A model generated the notes under the pieces. That model searched no databases and had not been told where the DNA came from. It worked only from the letters and a program-made list of their open reading frames with translations. A stretch of 64,000 bases of DNA. Source: Diphasiastrum complanatum (taxonomy: Eukaryota > Streptophyta > Lycopodiopsida > Lycopodiales > Lycopodiaceae). The position numbers and the translations under genes were made by a program. The stretch covers positions 46,030,331-46,094,330 of the forward strand of contig CM055099.1 of assembly GCA_029204225.1 (NCBI GenBank). Direction: 5' to 3'. Below are positions 11,461-24,000 of the stretch, piece by piece. Position 1 is the stretch's first letter. Each line of letters opens with the position of its first letter.

Positions 11461-11975
11461 CTACTATTGACTAAATTTGACTTTCGAATTGTGGTTTAAA
11501 TGGGAAAGCAACATTATCTAGCCGACCACGTTTTGCGAATAGAATCCGCACCAGTTCATACTGAAGTGGATGATGAATTACCAGACGCTGCATTATTCTA
11601 TGTAGAAGCAGTACATGAGTGGACAGCGAATATTGTTGAGTATCTGATGCTAGGACAACCGAATGACTCTTTGACAAAAGTATAGAAGAGACAATTAAAT
11701 CATTAGGCTCAACCTTATCAATTGATTGCAGGACAATTGTATCGTCGTGGATCAGACAATATCTACGTAGATGTATTTTACCGCATGAAATATCAGATTT
11801 AATCACATTTTCACATGATGGCATGGGCGGAGAACACTTCTCTACAAATATTACTGCTCGCAAAGTTTTGCAATCAGGTTGTTGGTGGCCTACGCTAGGA
11901 CAAAGAAAATTATATTCAGACATGTGATGTTTGCCAGTGAACATGACGACCTACTAGACAGAACTATAAACTCTT
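11461..11975 (+). pseudogene. Gypsy A integrase N-terminus, truncated
   Basis: Reads MGKQHYLADHVLRIES (RNase H-integrase junction; ADHLSRL in many Gypsy elements), a linker, then GGEHFSTNITARKVLQSGCWWPTL, which is the H...H part of the integrase zinc domain. The reading ends at 11980 where the LTR of a minus-strand non-coding element begins, so catalytic DDE core and 3' LTR are missing. Confidence 0.75.
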
Positions 11976-11980
11976 ACATC

Positions 11981-13384
11981 AGTTGAAATTCCGATAGAAT
12001 CTAGTGCAGTATGCAGATCACATCACACAATCACCATAGCCACTCCTCACAAGCTCTCAAAGATGGCACATCAAAAATTTAGTCTATTATGAAGAAACAC
12101 TGTACATATAGCAAAGCCCCAAACTGCATGGGCTCAACAGGAGTCACTAAACTGGCCTACCACCTGCCAAACTAGAGTTAGGCCCAATATGGCCACATAT
12201 ACTGACAAACCCAGGACATGCCCCTGAGTATAGCATAATGAACTCAAAATCACTATACAAGCTAATTTCTTCCTATGTGTGGCTACCCGGCTAACCCAAG
12301 TAGCCATCTACGGGATCAGTGCTCAATCAATATATCCTAACGGGTAACATCCCGAGAACAACCATATACAGTAAACCAAATAAACTGTACACTAATTACA
12401 TCATGACATTTAGAGCTTATACTAATGAATCAGATCACAAACTGATTTCTAACTCTCTCCTTTAAGCTCAAATGTGATGAAAAACAATATATTGTAGCAG
12501 CGTCTAGAGTGTCCAAAAGATGTTATGCATATCACAGCTACTATGTGCTTGACTCACACTCAAGCACACCAACAAACCACCAGGTTTGACTCACAAAGTA
12601 TAATGTAAACACAATGCTCATACAAAGAGTCTACGATACTCTCGACCAACTGACTTGTCCCTATCCAATTTGAAACACAAGTGGACCACATGAGAGACAT
12701 GGCTTAAACTGAGGAAATCTCACTGCCACCATGAGACTTACATCCTCCATCTAGCTAGGCTGACATCCTATCAGACACTTACAAGCACAAACTTGTAAAG
12801 CTGACATAAATGAGTGACTGAGGCTCAACCTGAGAAAATCTTACTGCCACCACAAGATTGCACCCTCACCAGATAAACAACTAGTAGACATAATGACAAG
12901 TCAAAGAGCCTAAAATGACTACTTTGTTTCACTGTAGCAAATGCACAACCACATACGACTCCGACTCAGATCTAGACTCCCTTGACAAGGCAACATGCAA
13001 GCCCACACACACTCATGCAAACCAACACAAATGATAAAGCGTCAAATACATGACCAAGGCCTGCCCATAAGTGATATCCTGTCGTACCAACACTTGCGCC
13101 ACCTGTAGATCCACTGCTACACCACTGGTCACCAAATCAGGTCCTCAACCATGGCCTACACCTGTAACCAAGATGCCCTCATGTCCAACCATATCACATA
13201 GATCAACCATCTCGAACCAATGAGCGCTCCAAGCCTCATCCCTGATGTATCTCCCAAACAAAGTTATGCTCCAAGCCGCTTTGCCCTGACATCCTGTCCA
13301 ATAAGTCCTGAAAGCTGATCCCCATCCATTCCCCATGCTCCAAGCACAAGAGTCTAAAAAAGGACTCAATGAATGAATGTACGC
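11981..13384 (-). mobile_element. Non-autonomous LTR element, copy 2 (3' part)
   Basis: LTR at 11981-12454 in minus orientation with the family ends AGTT (at 12454) and AACT (at 11981), preceded in element direction by the polypurine tract TTAAAGGAGAG. The internal region, 12455-13384, matches 46476-47212 almost throughout and holds no protein motif. It breaks at 13384 where the Gypsy B LTR begins, so the 5' LTR and primer site are absent here. It interrupts Gypsy A integrase. Confidence 0.82.
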
Positions 13385-14207
13385 TGTTGGGGGTATTCCC
13401 AACAAAGTGTAAATAAATAAAATCATCCAATAAAATGTGTTGCAAGGGCATGACATCCTGCGTATATAAGCCCATGGCCCAATGAGCACGCAAGTGAAGT
13501 TGTAAATAAAATAATAGACTTGGGCCCGTTGTCATTAAAATAAAACTTGAGGCCCAAAGTCAATTCTAAACTTAGAGTTTACTTTTTAGAGTTGGGTCCA
13601 ATTTTGGACTCACATGAATCTTTTGATTTTCAATGTACTTTTTGTGGACCCTTGGATCAAGTTGGGTCCAAGATGAATGGATAGGATCAATGTGGATATT
13701 AGCCAATAGGATTGAGGGGCAAGGGCCTTCTCCATTTTATAAAAAGGCACCATTTGTACACTATTTTCATGCTTAATAGAGAGGAGGAGACTCTACCATT
13801 TTGAGAGCTCAAACATCCTCATTTGCTAATCAATCTTGCTTATGCTATTGTTGTGATTGCTTGTTATTTTCATTTCCCATGCTTTTTGGTTATGCTAGTT
13901 AGGGTTTTTCCATAAGCAATGACATTGAGCATTTGAACTAGCCTCCATCTCATCTCTCTCTCTCTCTCTTTCTCTCTTCTCTTCTCTCTTCCTCTCCTTT
14001 TCTATCTCCTTCCTTCACCCAAATCATGATGAATGTTAGTGTAGAGGAGTAGAGTTAAGGGAGAGTAGTGTTAGTGGTGAATAGAGTTAGGGAGGAAGTA
14101 GAAAACTAACTAAATTTAGCATCTATGCATAGTTAGGTACTTATCCAGTGATCTAACCCTTGTTGACAGGCGAGAGGGCTATATTACGCAAGATCTTTAA
14201 CTCTACA
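13385..14207 (+). repeat. 5' LTR of Gypsy family B, copy 1
   Basis: 823 bp, canonical TG...CA ends, beginning with the hairpin TGTTGGG...CCCAACA. Contains 'ccattttataaaaaggc' as a TATA box candidate (about 13730) and a CT-rich microsatellite (about 13949-14000). About 95% alike to 31445-32268 by eye. Confidence 0.88.
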
Positions 14208-14208
14208 G

Positions 14209-14226
14209 TGGCGCCGAGGCCGAGGA
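14209..14226 (+). promoter_or_regulatory. Primer-binding site, tRNA-Asp type
   Basis: TGGCGCCGAGGCCGAGGA one base after the LTR; the copy at 32270 reads TGGCGTCGTTGCCGGGGA. Both are variants of the tRNA-Asp site of Tat/Athila-type Gypsy elements. Confidence 0.8.
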
Positions 14227-15510
14227 TAGGTTTACACTAACTAGTTTAGCTACATTTTAGTTATTTTCTTGCTTTTTAGAGTAGTTTTAGGTAGATTTTT
14301 GGGTGTTTAGAGTTAATTTTTTGTATTTTTTTTGTGTTTGGACTCTTCACAGCTAGGTGAGGAGGTGTGAGAGGGTAGAGGAGGCCCTGAACAGCCTCTA
14401 AGGGCTTGAAACCAAACCAACCAACCAAAAAACCCAAAAAAACACACCAATCTACATTTTAAGAGGAAAAAAGAGTCTAAAATCTCATCAGATTTTTATA
14501 TCTCCAAAACTAGTGTGAATTAACTCTTGCATGACTGGCAACAGTTCCAAGGTACTGTCCCAGACCTGCATAGAATCCTGCAAGAGTTAGTTCCAAGCAG
14601 ATTGTAAAAATCATAAAAAAATTCAAAAAAACCCTTGAAAAAATCCAAAAAATTCAAATCTTCATAAGAACTCTCGCAGAGCCCTCTGAAGTTCCATCTT
14701 AGTGAGACCAGGACATAGAGAAGCTTGCGAGAGTTAGTTTGATGTCTAAGTGCCTGTGCGAGAGTTCTCAGTGAAAAAAAGATGAGAAAGTATCAGTGAA
14801 CCCTCGCAGATAGCAAAATTTTCAGTTCCAGTGGTCAAGAACTCTCACAGAGGATTCTGAAGTTCCACTCAGTGAGACCAGGACACAGAAGAGCTTGCGA
14901 GAGTTAGTTTGATTCCAGTGAGCAGAAAATTGGATTTAAGTGCAAAAAAATCACTAAAAAGTGAAGATCCAGCAAATCCTTCCAGTAAGAACTCTCGCAG
15001 GCCCTCTCAATTGATTCAGAATGACCATTTCCATCAGTGATGAAGCTTGCGATAGTTAGTTTTGAGATTTGGTGAAGATCAAGCCAAAAAAGTGGTTTTG
15101 GACCCTCGCAGACAGTGAAATTTTCACTTCTTGCAAGAGTTAACTCTTGCAGAGAATTCTATAGTGAGATCTGACCCAGATCCAGCTATTGTGAGCCTTG
15201 CGAGAGTTACTTCCCAAAGATCAGAGAGATATCGGGTTTTTTATCTGCAAAAACAGCTAAAGAACCCTCGCACAGCCAATCCTCGCACAAGAGAACCCTC
15301 GCAGACCAGATCAGTGAAAAAATCTGCATCAGATCTAGCTACTGTCAGAATCTCAGGTCAATCAGTGCAAGGAGTAAAAAGTTATCAAGGAAAAACCATT
15401 GTAAAAGGCCTAAAATTCACTTCCGGCCGATCAGATCAATCAGATCCTTGAGATCCATACTGCATCCTACTATATAAGCAAGATCCAATCACTTTGGAAC
15501 CCACCATCGG
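14227..15510 (+). other. Gypsy B leader with alternating AACTCTCGCA / TGCGAGAGTT motifs
   Basis: A 1.3-kb untranslated leader. Exact or near-exact copies of AACTCTCGCA alternate with its reverse complement TGCGAGAGTT. Examples: 14522-14531 with 14579-14588 (T variant of both, still complementary), 14669-14678 with 14726-14735, 14757-14766, about 14891, 14991, 15045 and 15199. At 15132-15151 two variants abut as a perfect 20-bp palindrome. The 32270-33240 and 39601-39697 copies keep the pattern. Inference: RNA stem-loops for packaging, dimerisation or translation control. No protein frame is convincing; the open frame at 15131-15451 is probably incidental. Confidence 0.75.
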
Positions 15511-15716
15511 ATGAATCTGAGATCGGGAAGATCAATAGCACGAAGGATAGCAAATCAAGCACCACACCTTCCCATATTAGTAGCTGTGCAACAAGAGACA
15601 GAACCGGAACCAGACCAATGGATCCAATGGGCCAACCCGTACCTGTCGCTCCCTTGCAAGCAATCCGGAGAGCACCACGGATGGAAATACCAAAATACGA
15701 TGGATCATCAGATCCC
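15511..15716 (+). pseudogene. Gypsy B gag N-terminus, truncated
   Basis: ATG at 15511 follows the leader; MNLRSGRSIARR then, after a frame change near 15640, the gag start MEIPKYDGSSDP is legible. The paralogue at 45276 has the same start and runs on. The match stops near 15716, where unrelated DNA begins, so the rest of this element is gone. Confidence 0.75.
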
Positions 15717-15739
15717 CTATACAATGAAGCATATCTCTG

Positions 15740-16318
15740 GGCATACTGTTGACCGAAATATATTTTCTCAAATTTGGTCAATACCTCATTCATAGGCGGT
15801 TGTGAATATTTGACCTGATTGACCTCAAAAATTAACTCTCGTTTCGAAATATAAAATTTGCAGTTGCCCATATAAATCGTTGAAGCATCAACACAAAATA
15901 GTGAAAATACATTCCAATTTTGAACTAGAGATTTGATATTTCGATTGTTCCAAATAACCATTGATGAAGAATCATTGTTGACATTACTCAATAAAAGATT
16001 CACCGAGTTAGTATCCACTGAGCAATGCAAACTTCTCCAAAGAAACTGATACAAATTGCTGGCATATTTTAAAGTGAGTTTCAGATAGAATTTTGGTTGA
16101 CTGAGAGAACATTCCCAATCATTATTCACGTTCATACATTTTGGATAAGCGCATGAATTAGATATTTGCAATTGAGTTCTAGAGAGTCCATAGGAATAGG
16201 GTTTTCCAACTGAAGTCACTTGAAGATATTGTAAAATGGATCTATGAGGCATTGAACAATAATCCAGAGTATTGATACAAGTGAGATTTATATGGAATAA
16301 TGAAATCTCAAGGATCAA
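15740..16318 (-). CDS. Unrecognised 193-codon open frame
   Basis: Open on the minus strand with no stop from 16318 to the Gypsy boundary; the frame then runs by chance into antisense gag. There is no ATG at the start (TTG after an in-frame TAA), so if real it is an exon or fragment. It is rich in Cys, Asn and Ser with several N-x-S/T sites (INLTC, SNVNNDSS) and pairs of cysteines (TCINTLDYC, NSCAYPKC), which would suit an extracellular domain; that is inference. No transposon motif seen. It lies in the only long stretch free of clear retroelements. I do not recognise the family. Confidence 0.35.
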
Positions 16319-18644
16319 TTACAATTAAAAAGGGTGTTAATACGATTTTTTTTTCAAATCTGAATTCTATAAATTTTTGGAATCCATGAAACTTTGGAAT
16401 GCTTGCAAAAGAATATAAGAAACCATGAAAAAAATTTAAAAAAATTACGGCAATTTTTTTTCTTGGGCACGTAGGAGAGGAATGGAGAGTAGATTCCTTG
16501 CACTATTCCTACGAAATATTGGAACAAAGATTCCGCAGACCTTCGCAGCTGAGAGAGACCGAGCCAATGAGAAGGGCTAGGACCGAGCCGAATGGAGGAT
16601 GGATATGACCGCCGACGAGCCGAACATAATTGACCAAGCCGAATGGCCGAGCCGAATGGAAACAGTGAGGTAACCGAATGAGAGGAATAGAGAGAGAGAG
16701 AGAGAGAGTAATCATTTCTGTCATTCTAAACCGAGATGCATTTTAATGACTTTGCAGCAGTTTAATCATTTCATCCTCCTCTCTTGCTTCATCTGGATAT
16801 CAGTCAGGATTTCTCAGCGAGCTGCAAATTCCACCAGAGTTTAACGAGAGCTCTCATTTGTTGCAGGCTGTAGACGAAACTGTGGAAAATTCAGAACACA
16901 TAAATTCTCTCGCCTCCATGGCCACTCACGAAGATCCCAAACAGCAGCAGTGTCCTGTGTTGAATGTGAGGGCACATGCACCACAGTCTGATTGCGCAGG
17001 ATCAATCTCATGCACTCTAGCTGGAACCAGATTCTCGAGATCCTCCTTTCTTGTAGGAGATGGTGGTAGTCTTAGAGCATTATGTTTGCCTCCAATCCCC
17101 TCTATAAATAGGATAAAGCGAGGTTTCCCAAGAGCTGCATCAAACGATGTTCTCTCTTTCAAAGGTTACCCTCCTATGACAGAAAAGCCGAAATGGTGAT
17201 GGCGTGCGCTTGCTTGTATTCCTTATCTGATGCCCCTGTGTGAAACATTGCCCTTGTGTGAAACATGGATGTATGCTGAGACAGGAAAAGGGAAAGATGC
17301 GTGAGGTGGACCGAGCCGAGCCGAGGAGGAAATCTGAAGGATACCGAGCCGAATGAGAAGATGAGGAGATAACCGAGTGAGAGGTAAGTTGAAGTTCCAG
17401 TGTTCGGAAAGCCGGCATTCTTAAGGAATGGAACCGCGTCTTTTCTCAAAAATCGACAACCACAAAATTTTGCAGGATTTTTTACATGCTAAATTTGAGA
17501 TTTTATAGGGCAATTAGAAGCATATCCCCTGTTAGTAGCCGAAATATTCCTTACGATATGAAATTTTTGAGGGAAACCTCAAAAAAGTTTCCTGAACACT
17601 GGAGGTAACCGAGTGATGATGAGACTGGCGCCGACCCCGTCTCTTGTAGGAACGGATGTGATAACGCCCCACGCACTTCATTGTATGCCACATGTTTCTT
17701 AAAGTATTCGTTCACCATGGCAGCTTCAGCCTGCCTCAATGGTTGCAGACCTCCTCAAAGTGTATCACATCATATATTGTATTCACATCCATATTTCGCA
17801 GTCCACTATAAGGCAAAGACCTGTTGTGTGCACTCCGCTGAAATGCAGTTGAAATGCCAGCTCGTGGAGTTTCGTGTAACAAATTCGAATTGAGACGTGA
17901 TTGAACAGATTGAATACACATAAGCCTAATCATGCTCACACAACATACAAAAATTTGACAGCTTCAAGTTGTAGTGTATTTCAGATCACAATCAAAAGTA
18001 CATGAATTTCACTTTCTTCAATCTCCTATACTTTCTCATTGTTTTGTTCTAACATCTGCTTGGCTACATATGTGGTAATAGTTCGAAATTTAATGTCAAA
18101 AATGATATTGTTGCTTTACTGATAACTAGCATATTTACGGATAATCATCTTATGATCACATGATAATTTTGATCTATAATAGGTTCCAATGAAAGCCCAC
18201 CATTTACTATATCTATTACTTCAATCTCTGATTGAATATTCTTCCAAAAATGATGCGCAAGTGATTTCTTGAGATTGAAATTTGGACGACCCATTTGAAT
18301 TGAATAAGGATGAATCGATTCGATTTGAATATATGATAGCTAATTCGATTATAATATGGATAGAACTCATTTTGTGTTTTTTCTTTGTTAATTCCATGAT
18401 TTCAAGGAAGCGTGCAAAACCAAAACTGGTATGCCCACCGAGAAACCTGAAAATTTGCCCTCACGGTTTAGTGAGATCAAGTTTAGACTACAAAAGAAAT
18501 GGTAACATGAGATTTTAGAATCTTAACCATTGTTTGAAAAAAAATAGACACCTAGGAAAGAAGGGAAATATTAGTCTTTGAGTTCTGAACATAACTGAAA
18601 TCCATTCATGTAAACAAGTGATATGTCCTCATACTATGAATGAG
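16319..18644. other. Mostly unassigned, possible host intergenic DNA
   Basis: No element recognised. Notable: repeated CCGAGCCGAATG-like words at about 16560-16690 and 17305-17390, and a perfect (AG)10 microsatellite at about 16689-16708. An open plus-strand stretch at 16867-17163 is bounded by an acceptor-like TTGTTGCAG and a donor-like AAAG/GTTACC and could be an exon of an unknown gene (translation includes FSRSSFLVGDGGSLRALCLPP); support is weak. 17900-18644 is AT-rich with nothing seen. Confidence 0.3.
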
Positions 18645-18649
18645 GATTG

Positions 18650-18909
18650 AGTTAGAATTAAAGTAGAATCATTGTGCTACTGTACTGTGGGTCCTATCAG
18701 TTGGCCTCGCCACGAGGCAAGTCGATGGGACACGCATCCCGCCAACGACAACTTGAGTCATGCATGGGTTGCCTGAGTGAACAACTATATGTACAGTGTA
18801 ATTTCATTTTGTGAAATACAGTTGCTATATGAGCTTGCTGTGGAGAGTGTTTTCTGTTTGTGTTACTGTGTAGCATGATCTGTGTTCCTGTTCGAAGCAA
18901 ATTCTAAGT
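18650..18909 (+). repeat. 5' LTR of the Copia element
   Basis: 260 bp, AGTTAGAATT at the start and AATTCTAAGT at the end (nine of ten bases inverted). Contains a small perfect hairpin GCCTCG-CCA-CGAGGC. Confidence 0.9.
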
Positions 18910-18922
18910 TGATATTAGAGCC
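18910..18922 (+). promoter_or_regulatory. Primer-binding site, tRNA-Met type, mutated
   Basis: TGATATTAGAGCC differs from TGGTATCAGAGCC by G-to-A and C-to-T, the changes expected from cytosine deamination on either strand. Confidence 0.8.
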
Positions 18923-20173
18923 GTGCAGGGAGTGTACACAGTACAACGTCGTCGTTGAAGAGAGCTTCGGGAGAATTGTCTCCTGAGAGTTCGGGGTTTA
19001 CGACGGGTTGAAGACGGAAGGAGAAACACTGGTGCAAAGAGTTTAGCACACAGAAGCTTGATGAGCTTGAGACTGTGTGAGGATTCAGAGACAAGGGTTG
19101 TCGGCTGAATCACAACCTCAGCAAACGGAATTTTAAAATTCCGAAGCAAGCTATTTGGTGTTTGCAGTCAGTGTGCATTCAATCGGACACCGTTTGACAA
19201 ACGGATTGAAGCATCAGACTCCTAGCAGTAGGGCGACCTTAGAGGAAGAGAATTGGCATGTCAAAGAACTGTGAACAAGAAGCCAAGATCAGTTTTCTGA
19301 GAAAAATCCTGGTTTGGGATTTGGAAGCATAAAATTGCAGTTATCTCTTTGTTCTGAATGGTTTTTGGGAGCTATAAATCCATGCAGCAGGGTGCCACAG
19401 TAGGCTGACTGAGCTTAGAAAAGGCTGTGGGTGGCCGCGCGCCAGAGAAAGCATTGGATCATTCCAAGGAGGGTGGCCATCGTTGAAAAGGAGCAGGCAA
19501 GGAGGAAGGAGGTGCTCGGGGCAGCACCGCGCGGCCAGTGCAAGGGAGCCTGTAGCGTTTGGAAGGCCATAGTGGCCGTACGAGTTTGAACCTTTGGATG
19601 AGGTGTCAGATGCATCGACGGTCCAGAACTCGTGATGAGAGAGAAACGTGGGCCACAAGATTTGGTTAAGCCATTGGATGGGCTTTGAAGGGACCCATGA
19701 AGATTTGAAGGGCCAGAAATAGAGTTTTTCATTAAAAATTTTCAAAGAGAAAGTTGGTTTGGGTCCCAAGTTCATGAAAAGTAAAGTTTTTTCAAGGTGA
19801 AGAAACAGTTCAAAAACAAAGAAAATCCCTATTTTTGGGTCCTTTACCCATTTTGACCTGAACGAAAGGCTATAACCTCCAAACGAAGGGCACCCAGACT
19901 GTACCTACAAGTACTATACAACAAAACAGAGTGATTATAGCGGAGAAAGTGTTCGGAGTTCACCAAAAGTGTCCATTCCACTAGGCACGTAGTTGGGAGT
20001 TGACGACTGAGTGCATTTCGGAAGGCGACGCCGATTTGGCTTTCAAATTGGTTGAAAGCGGCGAGTGGCCTAGTAAGGGAAAAAGTGCAGGTCATTATTT
20101 TCAACTTTTGACATCACAATTGGCCTCGGCATACTACTGTTAGCCTACGACAGAAGTTTCAAGCAGTTTTGCG

Positions 20174-21000
20174 ATGGAAAACATGGGAGAGTCCATTTTG
20201 AGGGAAAGTAGCAAATTGGATGGGATTTCCATCTATGCAGTGTGGAAATTCAAAATGAAAAACATACCGATGGAGAAAGACGTGTGGGAAGTCGTCACAG
20301 GTGATCTGAGAAGGCCGCCAAATGAAGCGGATATCAAAGTGTTCGACAAAAAGATGAGGAAGGCTTTGACCTTCATTAACTTGTCAGTGAAGGATCACAT
20401 CATTACCCACATTTGTGATGTTGTTACACCCAAACAGGCATGGGATGTGCTAAAGGAGCAGTTCGAGATGTCCAATCCATCAAGAATCATGTTTCTGAAG
20501 TCAAAGCTGAATAGTGCCCGCATGGAGCAAGGAGAGCACATTCAGACGTACATGAGCAGAATCAAGACAATGAGGGATGAACTGCATTCTATTGGTGAGC
20601 ACATACGTGATGTGGAGCTGGTGCACAATGCATTGTGCGGCATTGCAGAACCCTATCAGATGTTTGTGAGCAGAATAGCATCAAGAGAAAGATTGCCAAC
20701 CTTTGACGAGCTCACATGAATCTTGATGCAGGAAGAGCAACGGTGAGAAATGGTGAAAGCTAGACGTCAAAATACTGACGATCAGGCACTTGCGACACGC
20801 CAAAAACAAGCAAGGGCAAGGGCAAGAAGAAGTCTAAGCAGCAATTTTCCAAGTCTCAGGAGGATGAGGGATCTTCCAGTAAGACCAAGAAGAAAGGCAA
20901 GTGCTTCCATTGTGGTAAAAAGGGCCATTGGAAGAGTGAATGTCGCAAATTCCTGGCGAAATAAGACAAGGGAAAACCAAAACAAGTAGGTAACCTTGTC
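20174..21000 (+). pseudogene. Copia gag with zinc knuckle
   Basis: An ATG at 20174, 1.25 kb after the primer site, opens MENMGESILRESSKLDG and WKFKMKNIPM, the usual start of Tnt1-like gag; then DVLKEQFEMSN, SRIKTMRDELHSIGEHI. The first frame ends at TGA 20717-20719. The zinc knuckle CFHCGKKGHWKSEC (about 20902-20943, perfect CX2CX4HX4C) is in another frame, so a frameshift lies between about 20720 and 20890. A TAA at about 20962 follows. The region 18923-20173 is the untranslated leader; nothing coding seen in it. Confidence 0.88.
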
Positions 21001-21042
21001 GATGAGGGTGAGATTGAAAACTCTAGCATCTTCATATCTGCA

Positions 21043-24000
21043 TTGTCATCTAATCAAGATGATCAAGCATGGTATATTGACTCGGGAGCCACAAGACACA
21101 TGACAGGTAACAAGAATTGGTTCAGTAGCTTGAAAGTGTTGGATAATGGAACGTCCGTTTCACAAGCAAATGGTGAGGCGTGCAAGATCAAGGGGATAGG
21201 AACCGTTTCAATCCAACTACCTGATGGCAAAAGCAAGATGATCAAGGAGGTACTTTACGTACCAGGTTTGAAGAAAATTCTACTTTCTGTTGGAGTCATT
21301 ACTGATCAAACTTGAAAGTAGAATTCGCCCATGATCGTTGCTTTGTAAAGGATGTGAACCAAAAGTTCAAAGTTATTGCGGATGGAGTAAGGGAGCCCAA
21401 TACAAAATTGTATAGGTTGAATGCTACAATCAAGGGACAACATGGACTTGTGTCGTCCATTCCATCACAAATTGAGTTGTGGCATAAGAGGCTTGGTCAC
21501 TTAAATTTGGGAAGCCTCAGTTTGATGAAAAAATTGGAGATGGTAACAGGATTGCCTACTATAGAAGACCACTTGAAATCGATGTGCGAATCATGTGTAT
21601 ATGGGAAGCAGCATCGAGAGAAGTTCAATAAAGGTGGTGTTGCAAGGGAAAAGAACATCCTGGATTTGATCCACATAGATTTATGCGGGCCTATGAGGAC
21701 CATGTCCTTAGGTAAAGCCTTCTATTTCATGACCTTTATTGATGATATGTCACGTAAGACGTGGATCTACTTCTTGAAGAAGAAATCAGATGCATTTGAC
21801 AATTTCAAGAGCTTCAAACCATTGGTCAAAAATCAGACAGGCAAGAAGATCAAAGTCCTAAGATCAGATAGTGGAGGTGAGTACAAGTCTAATGACTTAA
21901 ATGATCTTTGTGATCAATGTCGGATTAAAACACAATTTATGCAAGCTCACACTCCTGCTCTCAATGGTGTAGCTGAGCGCAAGAATCGTACAATTGTGGA
22001 AAGTGCCAGATTTATGCTAGCTGAGATGAAACTACCAAAAGACTTTTGGTCTGAAGCATGCAGTACGACAGTCTATCTTCAAAATAGAAGTCCTACCATG
22101 GTCATACCAAAGATAACACCTGAGGAAGCATTCTCGAAGAAGAAGCCAAAGGTGAACCACTCACGAATCTTTGGATGTAAGGCCTTTATACACATTTCTA
22201 AGGAAGAGAGACGTAAACTTGATGTAAAAGCTATCAAGTGTATATTCCTAGGATATGATGATCGTGTGAAGGGCTATAGATGTTTTGATCTAGTGGAAAA
22301 CAAAATCCATGTAAGTCGTGATGTTATCTTTGATGAATCCAAGATGTATGAAGACGAGGATGCTGAGAAGATAGATACATCCAGTGGGAAAGATGATATA
22401 GTGAGGATACCACCTGATGATGATCCATTCATTGACCTTCCAAGTGATGAAAAAGAAGATACATCTCAAGATACTACTACTCAACCTCAAGAGACAGGTT
22501 GGAGAGGTAGGGACAAACCTTTTCGTGCAAGAAGGATTGAAGTTGCAGGTGACAAACGCAAGGAGAAGGATGTACCATGGGATACATTTTCACCAGGAAG
22601 CCGATCACCTTACAGGAATCTCCCTAAGTGGTTTGAGAGATTGTTGGAGAGTCGCGACATGGATGACTTTCCAAGATCATCTAGCCAGGAAGAGCTACGA
22701 AGATCAACAAGAGAGAAGACACAACCTGAAAGGTATGAAGCAAATTATGCTCTCTTATCTAGTATTATTCAAAGCAAAAAACCTTCGACTTATGGTGAAG
22801 CGAAGGATGATGACATTTGGGTCAAGGCCATGGTAGAGAAGATGGAGTCAATTGCTAAGCATAGCACATGGAACTTAGTAGACCCACCAGTTGGCAAGAA
22901 ACCCATTGGTTGCAAATGGGTATACAACACTAAGTACCATGCAGATGGAAGTATAGCAAAGCACAAAGCAAGATTGGTGATCAAAGGGTATGCACAAAGT
23001 AAAGGGATCGACTATGAGGAGACCTTTGCACCAATATGTAAGTGGAATACTCTACGTCTACTTGTTGCTTTAGCTTCACATTTTGGTTGGCCTTTGCATC
23101 AGATGGATGTAAAATCTGCTTTTCTAAATGGTGAGTTAGAAGAAGAGGTGTTCATGGATCAACCTGAAGGCTTTGTAGTGACAGGATCGGAGAATAAAGT
23201 ATGTCGCTTAAAGAAAACATTTCATGGTCTTAAACATGCATCACGTGCATGGTATAGTAGGATTGATGCCTACTTTCGTTCAAAGGGGATGGTGAGAACA
23301 CACTCTGATCCAAATCTACATGTCTTATGCTTTGATGGTATGGTTGCTTTGAATGCTCTTTATGTTGATGACTTGAATATTACGAGAAATAATCAAGAGA
23401 TGATAAATATGATCAAGAAAGATCTCATGAAACAATTCGAGATGACAGATCTCAGCTTGATGCATTATTGCCTTGGAGTAGAGGTGTGGCAAAAAGTACA
23501 TGAAGTGGGTTTAACATAGGTGAAGTATGTCAAAGAGTTGTTGCACAGGTTTAGGTTGCAGGATTGCAAACCAGTGAATACTCCTATTGAACCAGGTAAA
23601 AAGCTTTCTAAGCTTGATGAGTCACAGTCATTTGATGCTACGCTATATAGGCAGTTAGTAGGGAGCTTGATTTACCTTACCACGACTAGACCAGATATAT
23701 GCTATGTTGTTGGCATTGTAAGTCAGTTTATGGCAGCACCTGCGAAAATACATTGGAAGGCAGCTAAACGCATTTTGCGTTATGTGAAAGGCACTTCAGA
23801 TTATGGCTTGATTTACAGGAAGCATGATGGGTTACCTGAGTTGTGTGGTTATGTGGATGCAGATTGGTGACTATGATGATCGTAGATCCACCACAGGGTA
23901 TGTATTCCAGTTTTGTGGTAGTTGCTTTTCCTGGTCTAGTAAGAAGCAAAGTACAATTGCTCTTTCCACCACAGAAGCAGAGTATAAGGCAATGTGTAGT

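Noticed and set aside
14500-15330. CRISPR or bacterial repeat region
   Set aside because: Short alternating complementary motifs within a retrotransposon leader; spacing irregular, no cas genes.
15131-15451. 106-codon open frame in the Gypsy B leader
   Set aside because: Lies in a repeat-built untranslated leader, is not open in copy 2, and no protein motif is present.
17736-17939. Small overlapping open frames on both strands
   Set aside because: Short, no motif, no splice support and overlapping on both strands; treated as chance.
18282-18518. 78-codon plus-strand frame with a hydrophobic segment
   Set aside because: AT-rich composition alone explains the hydrophobic stretch; nothing else supports a gene.
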